A stretch of 64,000 bases of DNA from assembly GCA_020161655.1 (NCBI GenBank), contig JAIUPC010000007.1:248001-312000 (forward strand), given 5' to 3'. The position numbers and the translations under genes are program-made. The number at the start of each line of letters is the position of its first letter. Within the stretch, counting starts at the first letter, position 1. Of this stretch, positions 48,817-56,358 are shown piece by piece. The notes beneath the pieces were generated by a model. That model was not told the origin of the DNA. It searched no databases and saw nothing but the letters and a program-made list of their open reading frames with translations. The DNA comes from Pseudomonadota bacterium. GTDB lineage: Bacteria > Pseudomonadota > Alphaproteobacteria > Rhodobacterales > Rhodobacteraceae.

Positions 48817-49928
48817 TGACGACGGTGCGCATCAAGGGCTTCAAGATATTCAAGGATCGCCACGGTCGGATGCGCTGCTACAACCGCGAGACCGGCCAGA
48901 AGATCGACCTTGTGAAGGCCCCGCTCGGGTCGGCCGCCTTTTTCACTGAATGCCAGAAGATCACCGCCATCGCTGAGGCAAATAAGGCCAAGGCACCGAA
49001 GGTGGGCACGCTGGGCGGGTTGATCCAGTCTTACTACGAGACTGAGCATTTCAAGAACCTCGCCCCTGCGACGCGGCGCGACTACCGGCAGTGCGCCGAT
49101 TTTTTGGAACCCATCCGCGACACGCCCATCCACACCATCGACACGCCGTTGGTGGCAGGCATCCACGACAAGGCCGCGCAGAAGATCGGCTGGCGGCGCG
49201 CAAACATGCTTCGGACCTTCCTGAGCGAGGTCTTCCGCTTCGCGATCCCCAAGGGACTGATTTCGGCCAACTTCGCCACCGGAGTGATCCCGAAGCCCCG
49301 CCCCGCAAAGCTCGCCTATGCCAACCGCCCGTGGGAGCCGGAGGAATGCGACATCGTCCTCGAACACGCGCCGCCACATGTGAAGGTGGTGCTTGCCGTC
49401 TTGATGAACACCGGCCTCGATCCGTCCGACGCGCTGAACCTGCGGCGCGACCAGATCGATGGCGAAACCATCTGGGGCGTGCGGGGCAAGACCGGCGTCG
49501 AAGTCGCCATTCCCATTGGTCCGACGCTGCACTTGGCCCTGAAGCAAGCGCCACAGCACGATGCGCCCGCCCTGCTAGCCAATTCACGTGGCGACCAATG
49601 GACCTACAACGGCTTCTCCACCGTCTGGCATCGCTTTAAGACCGGGCTGGAGGCCGAAGGCCTGATCCAGCCGGGCCTCACCCTCAAGGGCCTTCGGCAC
49701 ACCGTTGCGACCACGCTGCGCGAGGCGGGGCTGGATGAGCGCCGCATTGCCGACCTTCTGGGGCAGAAAACCCTGTCCATGGCGCGGCACTATTCGCGGT
49801 CTGCCAACCTTGCGGCCAAGAACCGCGAGACCATGGCGACTCTCGAAACCGAGAACGCGCGGCGGGCACGAATTGTCAAACCTTCCGCCAAGAGCGTCAA
49901 ACCCGAACCGAAAGAGAAATCGGAATGA
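48816..49928 (+). CDS. int: Tyrosine-type site-specific integrase
   Basis: 370 residues. It has an N-terminal arm-binding region, then a SAM-like core-binding domain (GGLIQSYYETEHFKNLAPATRRDYR near 75-100) and a catalytic domain with GKTGVEVAIPI (Lys), LTLKGLRHTVATTL (the RH pair), DLLGQKTLSMARHYS and the nucleophile Tyr near residue 330. The position usually holding the first Arg (TGLR) reads TGLDPSDALNLRR, and the late His (LLGH) reads LLGQ. It ends 30 nt before attR in tRNA-Phe, which is surely its target. Confidence 0.92.
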   Translation: MTTVRIKGFKIFKDRHGRMRCYNRETGQKIDLVKAPLGSAAFFTECQKITAIAEANKAKAPKVGTLGGLIQSYYETEHFKNLAPATRRDYRQCADFLEPIRDTPIHTIDTPLVAGIHDKAAQKIGWRRANMLRTFLSEVFRFAIPKGLISANFATGVIPKPRPAKLAYANRPWEPEECDIVLEHAPPHVKVVLAVLMNTGLDPSDALNLRRDQIDGETIWGVRGKTGVEVAIPIGPTLHLALKQAPQHDAPALLANSRGDQWTYNGFSTVWHRFKTGLEAEGLIQPGLTLKGLRHTVATTLREAGLDERRIADLLGQKTLSMARHYSRSANLAAKNRETMATLETENARRARIVKPSAKSVKPEPKEKSE

Positions 49929-49958
49929 AAACAAAACCTAGCGATTTCAGGGATTTAA

Positions 49959-50004
49959 GTGGTGCCCAGAGCCGGAATCGAACCAGCGACACGCGGATTT
50001 TCAA
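49959..50004. repeat. attR: 46-bp repeat inside tRNA-Phe
   Basis: Identical to 32247-32292. Here it forms the 3' part of a complete tRNA-Phe, from one base beyond the CCA end into the anticodon loop. Integration thus left the tRNA gene whole on the integrase side. Confidence 0.92.
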
Positions 50005-50035
50005 TCCGCTGCTCTACCAACTGAGCTATCTGGGC
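49960..50035 (-). tRNA. tRNA-Phe (GAA)
   Basis: 76 nt with acceptor GCCCAGA/TCTGGGC, D arm GCTC...GAGC, anticodon arm GCGGA-TTGAAAA-TCCGC (anticodon GAA), T arm with GTTCGATTC and encoded CCA. It carries the integration site of the mobile element and lies upstream of the yacG region. Confidence 0.97.
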
Positions 50036-50130
50036 ACCGGGGGCGCGAGGCGTCCGGCGGGGTGGGTTTAGGCGAACGGGCGGGGGGTGTCCAGAGGGTT
50101 TTTGCGGAATTTCCGCGGTCGGTCGGTGGA

Positions 50131-50307
50131 TCAGTGCGGGCGGCGGGGCGGGTTGTCGGGGTCGTCATCGCCCTGCACCTCCGCCTCTTCGGCCGGGATG
50201 ACGTAGCCGCCGGTCAGCCAGCGGCCGAGGTCGACATCGGCGCAGCGCCTTGAGCAGAAGGGGCGGTACTTCGGGTCGGCGTCCTTGCCGCAGATCGGGC
50301 AGGCCAA
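50131..50307 (-). CDS. yacG: YacG zinc-binding protein (DNA gyrase inhibitor)
   Basis: 58 residues with the zinc motif CPIC (3-6) and CSRRC (18-22), then ADVDLGRWLTGGYVIP, diagnostic for YacG, a small gyrase-binding inhibitor. The only sensible start is TTG at 50307, 7 nt after AAGGAG, which itself overlaps the stop codon of the RNase gene. Last gene of the infA-maf-RNase series. Confidence 0.93.
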   Translation of the reverse strand: MACPICGKDADPKYRPFCSRRCADVDLGRWLTGGYVIPAEEAEVQGDDDPDNPPRRPH

Positions 50308-50311
50308 GGGG

Positions 50312-51355
50312 CTACTCCTTGATGATCAGCGCCAGAGGCAGGCGATCGCGCTTGCGCTGCAGCTCATAATTGCCAAGCAGGGTCCAGCCGGCAAGGCTCG
50401 TCTCGTTCGCCTCGCCGCGGAAGGCGGCGCGAAGCTGCTGTTCGACGGTGGCGCGGTCGCGCTTCGGCATCGGCGCGAAATCGACGATGACCTGGCCGCC
50501 GAGGCCGCGCAGGCGCAACTGGCGCGGCAGGTCGCGGACGGCGGCGATATTGGCCTTGAGGCCGGCGGCGGGCGAGGTGTCGGTGCCGGTGTTCACGTCG
50601 ACGGCGACAAGGGCGCGGGTCGGCTCTACGGCCATGTGGCCGCCGCCGGGAAGCTCCACGAAAGGCGACAGTAGCGCCTCGATCATCTCGTCGATGCCGA
50701 GGCGGGCGAAGGCATCCTCGCCCTCGGCCACCTCATCCGGCACCGGATCGGCCCAGTCGGAGCCGGCCTGATCATGCGGGCCGGGGGCATCAAGCAGCAA
50801 TTCCGGCGCGCCGTCGGCATCGGCGAGGATCGCGTCGGCAAGGTCGCGCATGGCGGCGATGTCGCCGGCGACAGCCTCATCATCGGCCAATTCGGCGGCG
50901 GAGCGCAGGACGAGGCCGTGGGGCGAACCCTCCATCCCCGCATCCGCAAGCGCCGTGAGGCGGTCGCGGGCGTCCTCCTCGCGGATGCGGCGGGAGATGT
51001 TGTGGCCCGGTGCGCCGGGGGTGACGATGGCGAGGCGGCTCTTGAAGAGGAGCCGTGTCGTCACCGGCAGGGCCTTGCCCGGCTCGGCAAAGCCCGAGAC
51101 CTGGACGAGAAGCGACTGGCCGGGGCGGAGGCCGCCAGTTTCGCGCAGGAAGGCTTTCGCGCCCTCGGGCAGGCGCAGGAAGACACCGCCCTGCCCTTTC
51201 ATCTGGCGGTCCACGGTGCCGCGCAGGACCGCGCCGGGCGCAAAGTCCGTCGCCTCGCCGGGGGCGATCAGAAGGTCCTGCAGCTGGCCGTCGACGACCA
51301 AGGCGGCCGCCTCAAGCCCTTGATATTGCCCCAGAACGACAACCCTGCCCTTCAT
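50312..51355 (-). CDS. Ribonuclease E/G family protein
   Basis: 347 residues, much shorter than RNase E and somewhat shorter than RNase G. Catalytic-type acidic motifs are visible: [13 protein letters not shown] (about residue 240) and [15 protein letters not shown] (about 282). The N-terminal S1-like half is present ([19 protein letters not shown]). There is no zinc-link CPxCxG between the halves, although that motif occurs in the adjoining YacG. The ATG at 51355 overlaps the maf stop by 4 nt. Likely role in rRNA/mRNA processing. Confidence 0.88.
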   Translation of the reverse strand: MKGRVVVLGQYQGLEAAALVVDGQLQDLLIAPGEATDFAPGAVLRGTVDRQMKGQGGVFLRLPEGAKAFLRETGGLRPGQSLLVQVSGFAEPGKALPVTTRLLFKSRLAIVTPGAPGHNISRRIREEDARDRLTALADAGMEGSPHGLVLRSAAELADDEAVAGDIAAMRDLADAILADADGAPELLLDAPGPHDQAGSDWADPVPDEVAEGEDAFARLGIDEMIEALLSPFVELPGGGHMAVEPTRALVAVDVNTGTDTSPAAGLKANIAAVRDLPRQLRLRGLGGQVIVDFAPMPKRDRATVEQQLRAAFRGEANETSLAGWTLLGNYELQRKRDRLPLALIIKE

Positions 51356-51936
51356 TCGCCGCCCCCCTGAAGGTCGATCCCCGCCGCCTGCAAAAGCTGC
51401 GCCGTCTCGGCCACCGGGAGGCCGACGACCCCGGTGAAGGAGCCTTGCAGCCACGGGATATAGGCGCCGAAGCGGCCCTGGATGCCATAGGCGCCAGCCT
51501 TGCCCTGCCATTCGCCGCTGGCGAGGTAGGTGTTCAGCTCGACATCGGACAATTGCTTTACCTTGACGGTGGTTTCCACCACCCGCTCCCAGATCCGCGT
51601 CCCGCGCTTCACGGCGACAGCGGTGATGACCCGGTGGCGGCGGCCGGAAAGTTTCACAAGGAATTCAGCGGCTTCGCCGGCATTCGCGGGCTTGCCGAGG
51701 ATGCGGCGACCCAAGGCCACCGTGGTATCGGCGCAAAGCACGACCTCATCCGCCGAGGCGGAAACGGCCGCGGCCTTCTCCCGTGCCATGCGCGCGCAAT
51801 AGGGGCGCGGCAACTCGCCGGGATGGGGGTCTTCGTCGATATCGGGGGCGCGCACCGCGTCCGGGACCAGCCCCAATTGGGCCAGAAGTTCCTTCCGGCG
51901 CGGGCTGGCCGAGCCGAGGATGAGACGCAAGCCCAC
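51352..51936 (-). CDS. maf: Maf-like nucleoside triphosphate pyrophosphatase
   Basis: 194 residues. Maf proteins hydrolyse dTTP/UTP or modified nucleotides to monophosphates. Visible: [14 protein letters not shown] at the start, the EKAAAV region, [19 protein letters not shown] with the active-site Asp and [12 protein letters not shown]. The start is a GTG at 51936, separated from the infA stop by one base. It is translationally linked to both neighbours. Confidence 0.93.
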   Translation of the reverse strand: MGLRLILGSASPRRKELLAQLGLVPDAVRAPDIDEDPHPGELPRPYCARMAREKAAAVSASADEVVLCADTTVALGRRILGKPANAGEAAEFLVKLSGRRHRVITAVAVKRGTRIWERVVETTVKVKQLSDVELNTYLASGEWQGKAGAYGIQGRFGAYIPWLQGSFTGVVGLPVAETAQLLQAAGIDLQGGGE

Positions 51937-51937
51937 C

Positions 51938-52156
51938 TTACCTGAAGCGGTAATTGATCCGCCCCTTGGTCAGGTCATAGGGCGTCATCGTCACCTGAAC
52001 CTTGTCGCCGGCAAGCACGCGGATGCGGTTTTTCCGCATCTTTCCTGCCATCGTCGCGATGATCTCATGGCCGTTTTCCAGCTCGACCCTGAACGTCGCA
52101 TTGGGCAGGAGTTCCTTGACGACGCCCGGAAATTCGAGACCTTCTTCCTTGGCCAT
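51938..52156 (-). CDS. infA: Translation initiation factor IF-1
   Basis: 72 residues ([20 protein letters not shown] start at 52156), an S1-like OB-fold protein binding the ribosomal A site with IF-2 and IF-3. [17 protein letters not shown] and [12 protein letters not shown] are the conserved C-terminal blocks. An ATG two codons upstream (52162) is possible. First gene of infA-maf-RNase-yacG. Confidence 0.97.
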   Translation of the reverse strand: MAKEEGLEFPGVVKELLPNATFRVELENGHEIIATMAGKMRKNRIRVLAGDKVQVTMTPYDLTKGRINYRFR

Positions 52157-52179
52157 GGTCACTCCATAATTGTTCCATT

Positions 52180-52194
52180 CCCGTCGAGGACGGG
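52180..52194. promoter_or_regulatory. Hairpin upstream of infA
   Basis: CCCGTC-GAG-GACGGG, perfect 6-bp stem about 24 nt before the infA start, within a gap of about 200 nt that otherwise shows nothing. It might be in the infA leader or be a weak terminator of the gene behind. Confidence 0.35.
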
Positions 52195-52358
52195 AGCGCG
52201 CGTTAAATGCGCCCGATGGCGGGGGAATTCAAGCACTATGTCGCGGGGTGTGGGAGAGGCCCCGCCTGCAGCGTCGGTTTCCCGTCCCGCAGGCGTATGG
52301 CATCCGTCCCGACAGGCGTCGGGCATTCTGGCGGGCGGGGGGCGAGGAGGACGAAGGC

Positions 52359-52754
52359 TCAGCCGCCGGCGACCTGACGGGCGTAGTCCACGGAGTCGTA
52401 CCAGCCGAGCGAAGCCCGGATCGTGCCCTCGGGGCCGAGATCCCATTCCTCCCACCCCTTCACGTCAAGGGCGCGCCCGGTTCCGGTATGGCGTCCGGTG
52501 AAGGTCCAGATAAAGGCCACGTGGTCGCCGGCTACCCGCAAGTCGTCGCAGAAGACTGTCATGTCCGCGACATCGGCATAGAACCCGGCTGCCATCTCGG
52601 CCACCCGGCCCCGCCCCTGCCAGGGCTCGCCCCGGTTGATGACGATTCCGCCGTCCTCGGCGAAGCAGGCGGCCACCCGTTCGGGCCGGCCCGAGTTCCA
52701 GGCATCGACATAGTCGCTGGCGAAGCGCCTGATCCGGTTGGGGTCCTGCGTCAT
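52359..52754 (-). CDS. SnoaL/NTF2-like protein
   Basis: 131 residues of the NTF2-like cone fold: RRFASDYVDAWNSGRPERVAACFAEDGGIVI, then GRGRVAEMAAGFYADVADM and VAFIWTFTGRHTGTGRALDVKGWEEW (parts of longer segments). Such proteins bind small polyketide- or steroid-like ligands or act as isomerases or dehydratases. It interrupts the conserved hisD-to-infA order and is flanked by palindrome-rich spacers, so it may be a later insertion. No substrate is suggested. Confidence 0.85.
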   Translation of the reverse strand: MTQDPNRIRRFASDYVDAWNSGRPERVAACFAEDGGIVINRGEPWQGRGRVAEMAAGFYADVADMTVFCDDLRVAGDHVAFIWTFTGRHTGTGRALDVKGWEEWDLGPEGTIRASLGWYDSVDYARQVAGG

Positions 52755-52847
52755 GGCTTGTGTCCCTTCTCCTGACGGTCGGATGGGCCACTGTCCGCTT
52801 CGGCGTGGGTGCTGTCAAACTGCATGGGAGAAGGGGCAGTCCGGGGA

Positions 52848-52986
52848 GTCGGGGTGAACCCCGACCTACGGTCCGCGGGGGCGCAGTCCCGGACTTGATC
52901 CGGGACCTCATCGGAGGGTGCGGAGGCGCGGCGCGCGGGCCGGGGCTGCGGTGCGCTGGTAGGATGGGCAATATTGCCCATCCTAC
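52848..52986. repeat. Cluster of three perfect palindromic repeats
   Basis: GTCGGGGT-GA-ACCCCGAC (52848-52865), GTCCCGGA-CTTGA-TCCGGGAC (52886-52906) and a perfect 28-bp palindrome centred on CAATATTG (52959-52986, arms GTAGGATGGGCAAT and its complement). The last covers the stop codon of the LMW phosphatase gene. The second and third look like widespread intergenic palindromes of alphaproteobacteria (REP/BIME-like). Confidence 0.8.
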
Positions 52987-53450
52987 GGGGCCGAATCCTC
53001 GGGCGGCGGGCCGAAGCGGGCGATCATGCGGTCGCGGATCTGGTCGCGGGCCTGGCGGTAGGCGGTGAGCTTGGCCTCGCGCGTCTCGCCGATGCCGGAC
53101 GGGTCCATCACCGGCCAGTATTCGACGTCGAGATGGAAGAAGCGGGTGAATTCCAGCGCCTGCCGCTGACTCGCCGGCGACAGCGCCACGACGAGGTCGA
53201 AGCCGGAAAGGTCATCGCCCCATTGCTGCATCTCTTCGAAGGAGCGCGAGCGGTGGCGGGCAAGCTCGATCCCCATTTCCTTGCAGACGGCAACGGCGAA
53301 GCCGTCGATCTCCATGTCGTTCTTGACGCCGGCGGATTGCACATAGGTCCGCTGGCCGTAGAGCTTTTTCATCAGCCCCTCCGCCATGGGCGAACGGACC
53401 GCGTTGTGGTCGCAGCAGAAGAGAACCGACTGCGGAAGCTCTGCCGCCAA
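52983..53450 (-). CDS. Low-molecular-weight phosphatase/ArsC-like protein
   Basis: 155 residues with the active-site loop VLFCCDHNAVRSPMAEG (CX5R: CDHNAVR) near the start and the general-acid Asp in PVMDPSGIGE. The family includes protein-tyrosine phosphatases and thioredoxin-type arsenate reductases. The start appears to be TTG at 53450, just after GGGATAGGA; the next ATG lies beyond the catalytic loop. It is 2 nt from UPF0262, in the conserved hisD operon; a housekeeping phosphatase seems likelier than arsenic resistance. Confidence 0.88.
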   Translation of the reverse strand: MAAELPQSVLFCCDHNAVRSPMAEGLMKKLYGQRTYVQSAGVKNDMEIDGFAVAVCKEMGIELARHRSRSFEEMQQWGDDLSGFDLVVALSPASQRQALEFTRFFHLDVEYWPVMDPSGIGETREAKLTAYRQARDQIRDRMIARFGPPPEDSAP

Positions 53451-53452
53451 TC

Positions 53453-53932
53453 CTATCCCCCGAAATGCAGGACGCAGATCAGCGTGAAGAGCCGCCGCGC
53501 CGTGTCGATGTCGAGATCGGCCTTGCCGTCGAGGCGTTCCTGCAGGACGCGGGCGCCTTCGTTGTGGATGCCGCGCCGGGCCATGTCGATAGCCTCGATC
53601 TGCGCGGGCGGCAGGCGCTTCACCGCCTCGAAATAGCTTTCGCAGATCTGGAAATAGTCCTTCACCACCTGCCGGAAGGGCGAGAGCGAAAGGTGGAACT
53701 CCGCCAGCCGCGCGCCCGCTTCGCTGCCGATGTCGAACACGAGCCGCTTGTCGCGGATGGCAAGCGCGAGGCGGAAGGGACCGTCGACCTTGGCCCCGTC
53801 GGCGCGGGCGGGCAGGTCAAAGCTGTTGTCTTCGAGAAGGTCGAAGATCGCCACCTTGCGCTCCTGTTCGACCTCCGGGGTCGGCGCGGGCAAGTTGGTA
53901 TCGTCGATCTCGATATGGCAGATGCGGCTCAA
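53453..53932 (-). CDS. UPF0262 family protein
   Basis: 159 residues, recognised as UPF0262, a family of unknown function from alphaproteobacteria found beside hisD. Blocks: ICHIEIDDTNL, ERKVAIFDLLEDNSF, FHLSLSPFRQVVKDYFQICE and IDMARRGIHNEGARVLQERL. The start is TTG at 53932, 3 nt after the hisD stop; no upstream ATG fits. Confidence 0.9.
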   Translation of the reverse strand: MSRICHIEIDDTNLPAPTPEVEQERKVAIFDLLEDNSFDLPARADGAKVDGPFRLALAIRDKRLVFDIGSEAGARLAEFHLSLSPFRQVVKDYFQICESYFEAVKRLPPAQIEAIDMARRGIHNEGARVLQERLDGKADLDIDTARRLFTLICVLHFGG

Positions 53933-53935
53933 GGC

Positions 53936-55243
53936 TCAGCCCTCGCGGTTGAGCCGGTCGAGCCGGGCGCGGACCGAAAGGCCGTGCGCCTCAAGGCTTT
54001 CGGATTTCGCCAGCCGTTCGGCGGCGGGACCGATGGCGGCAAGCGCCTCGGGCGTCATCCTTGCAATCGTTGTCCGCTTCAGAAAGTCCATCACGCTCAG
54101 CCCACTCGAAAACCGCGCCGAACGTGCTGTCGGCAGGACATGGTTCGGCCCGCCCACGTAATCGCCGATGGCCTCGGGAGTCCAGCACCCGAGGAAGATT
54201 GCCCCGGCGTGCGTGATATGTTCCGCAAGCGCTTCGGATGCCGCGACGCAAAGCTCCAGATGTTCGGGGGCGACGCGGTTCGAGAGGCTCGCGGCTTCGG
54301 CAAGGTCGCGGGTCACGATCACCGCGCCGAAGTCGCGCCAGCTTGCCCCGGCGATGGCGCGGCGTTCGAGGGTTTCGAGGCGCTTTTCGACGGCTGCCGT
54401 GACGGCTTTCGCGAAAGCCGCGTCGTCGGTCACAAGGATCGACTGCGCGCTTTCGTCATGCTCGGCCTGGCTGAGGAGGTCGAGGGCGATCCAGTCGGGG
54501 TCATTGTCCTTGTCGGCGATGACGAGAATCTCGGACGGGCCAGCGATCATGTCGATGCCGACACGGCCAAAGACCCGGCGCTTGGCGGCGGCGACATAGG
54601 CATTGCCGGGGCCGGTGATCTTGTCGACCGGGCGGATGGTTGCGGTGCCATAGGCCAGGGCCGCGATCGCCTGCGCGCCGCCGATCCGGTAGACGGTGTC
54701 GACGCCGGCGAGCCGTGCGGCATAAAGGACCAGGGGGTTGACCACGCCGCCCGGCGTCGGGCAGGCGATGACGAGGCGTTCGACCCCGGCGACCTTGGCC
54801 GGGATCGCGTTCATCAGGACCGAGGAGGGATAGGAGGCGAGGCCGCCGGGGACGTAGAGCCCCGCCGCCGAGACCGGCGACCAGCGCCAGCCGAGCGTGG
54901 CGCCGGCGGCGTCGGTCCAGCACTCGTCGGACGGCATCTGGCGGATGTGATAGGCGCTGATGCGGTCGGCGGCGAGTTCGAGGGCGGCGCGATCCTCGGG
55001 CGAGACCCTGGCGCATTCAGCCGCGATTTCGTCCGGTGAGAAGGCGAGGGTTTCCGGCGTCAGCCTGAGCCGGTCGAAGCGTTCGGTCAGCGCGATGACG
55101 GCGGCGTCGCCCTTTTCGCGGACCTCGGCGATGATCTGGGCCACGGCGGCATCCACATCCGGCGCATCCTCGCGCTTCATCGTCAGGAGGGCTGCGAACT
55201 TCGCTTCAAAGTCGGCATCGGTCGTGGTCAGGAAATGCGGCAT
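53936..55243 (-). CDS. hisD: Histidinol dehydrogenase
   Basis: 435 residues, a zinc enzyme oxidising L-histidinol to histidine in two NAD-dependent steps. Blocks: GLYVPGGLASYPSSVLMNAIPAK (NAD/substrate), KITGPGNAYVAAAKR, the signature GPSEILVIADKDNDPDWIALDLLSQAEHDESAQS (two adjoining parts, GPSEILVIAD and LLSQAEHDESAQS, with Gln/His zinc ligands) and the acid-base Glu-His pair near APEHLELC. First of the hisD / UPF0262 / LMW phosphatase run. Confidence 0.97.
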   Translation of the reverse strand: MPHFLTTTDADFEAKFAALLTMKREDAPDVDAAVAQIIAEVREKGDAAVIALTERFDRLRLTPETLAFSPDEIAAECARVSPEDRAALELAADRISAYHIRQMPSDECWTDAAGATLGWRWSPVSAAGLYVPGGLASYPSSVLMNAIPAKVAGVERLVIACPTPGGVVNPLVLYAARLAGVDTVYRIGGAQAIAALAYGTATIRPVDKITGPGNAYVAAAKRRVFGRVGIDMIAGPSEILVIADKDNDPDWIALDLLSQAEHDESAQSILVTDDAAFAKAVTAAVEKRLETLERRAIAGASWRDFGAVIVTRDLAEAASLSNRVAPEHLELCVAASEALAEHITHAGAIFLGCWTPEAIGDYVGGPNHVLPTARSARFSSGLSVMDFLKRTTIARMTPEALAAIGPAAERLAKSESLEAHGLSVRARLDRLNREG

Positions 55244-55308
55244 GGCGAACCTCGTCAGTCGCGCCTCCCTTACAGGGGCGAAGGGATCGGCTCAAGCGGC
55301 GTGCGGGA

Positions 55309-56241
55309 TCATGCGAAGGCCGGCAGGCCCTCGGTGGCGCGGGCGAGGTCGACGCGGCATCTTGCGACGATGAAATCGGTGAAGGCGCGGATCTTCGGGT
55401 CGCGGAGGCGCCGGTGCTGGGTCAGGCAGGTGAGCTGCACCGGCAGGGGCGGCGTGTCGCGGCAGACCGGCACGAGGTCGCCGCTCCGCAAATGATCGGC
55501 AACCTCGAAGATCGGCTTCATCACGATGCCGCGCCCGTCGAGCGCCCAGCCGGTGAGGACATCGCCGTCATCCGTCTCATAGGGCCCCGTCACCTCGAAG
55601 CGGCGCGGGCCTTCTTGGGTGCGGAGCGTCCACTGAAACTCCGGCGCGCCGGGAAAGCGGAGGTTGAGGCAATCATGCCGGTCGCCGACAAGGGCCGCCC
55701 CGGTCAGGGGATCGCCGCGCCGCGCGACATAGGCCGGAGCGGCGCAGAGGACGCGCGGGCAATCGGCGACAAGGCGCATCTTCAGGGTGGAATCGTCCAG
55801 CGCCCCAAGGTGGAAGGCCATGTCGAGGCCCTCGGCGATGACATCGATATTGCGGTCGGAAAGCCTGAGGCGGATGTCGATCTGCGGATATTCGTCCTTG
55901 AACGAGGGCACATGCGGCGCGACGAAGCGGCGGCCGACGCCCAGGGGCGCTGCGATGAAGATGGTGCCCTTCAGCATCTGGGTGGAGACCATGACCGCCG
56001 CCTCGGCATCGTCGATCGCCTCAAGCACGCGGCGCGCGCCGTCGTAGAAAAGCCGGCCGTTTTCCGTTGGTTGCAGGCGCCGGGTGGTGCGGTTGAAAAG
56101 CCTTATGCCGAGGTGTTTCTCAAGCTCGGCAATGCGGGCGGAGGCGACGGCGGGCGAGGTGCGCTGATCGCGCGCCGCCGCCGACATCGAGCCAAGCTCG
56201 AAGACGCGAACGAACATCTTGATGTTGTTCACATAGGACAT
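55309..56241 (-). CDS. LysR family transcriptional regulator
   Basis: 310 residues from the ATG at 56241 (MSYVNNIKMFVRVFELGS). The N-terminal HTH has SMSAAARDQRTSPAVASARIAELEKHLG and RLFNRTTRRLQPTENG, of the PA2206/DmlR-like group; the C-terminal substrate-binding domain follows (GRRFVAPHVPSFKDEYP). Divergent from puuD with a 117-nt gap, it may regulate urate degradation, though solitary LysR genes often act elsewhere. Confidence 0.9.
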   Translation of the reverse strand: MSYVNNIKMFVRVFELGSMSAAARDQRTSPAVASARIAELEKHLGIRLFNRTTRRLQPTENGRLFYDGARRVLEAIDDAEAAVMVSTQMLKGTIFIAAPLGVGRRFVAPHVPSFKDEYPQIDIRLRLSDRNIDVIAEGLDMAFHLGALDDSTLKMRLVADCPRVLCAAPAYVARRGDPLTGAALVGDRHDCLNLRFPGAPEFQWTLRTQEGPRRFEVTGPYETDDGDVLTGWALDGRGIVMKPIFEVADHLRSGDLVPVCRDTPPLPVQLTCLTQHRRLRDPKIRAFTDFIVARCRVDLARATEGLPAFA

Positions 56242-56358
56242 CGGCCACCCTCCCCGCCCCATTCTTCGGTATCGCTTGAAAGTATTGAGGCATTTGAAGA
56301 GTTATCAGGAAGATGGCCTTCGGTATAGGCTTCCCGAAAGGATGGGGCGGAGGGCGGC

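Larger units (their letters stand above)
32247..50004. mobile_element. Integrated mobilizable element at tRNA-Phe
   Basis: About 17.7 kb bounded by a perfect 46-bp direct repeat, 32247-32292 and 49959-50004. The right copy is the 3' end of the intact tRNA-Phe; the left copy is an orphan. The tyrosine integrase lies 30 nt inside the right repeat. MobC and a relaxase are present, but no T4SS genes are seen, which fits an integrative mobilizable element needing a helper. Cargo: Fic, two PLD-helicases, a retron and a FitAB-containing gene chain. Parts of the cargo (about 43.3-47.7 kb) look richer in A/T than the flanking chromosome. Confidence 0.9.
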
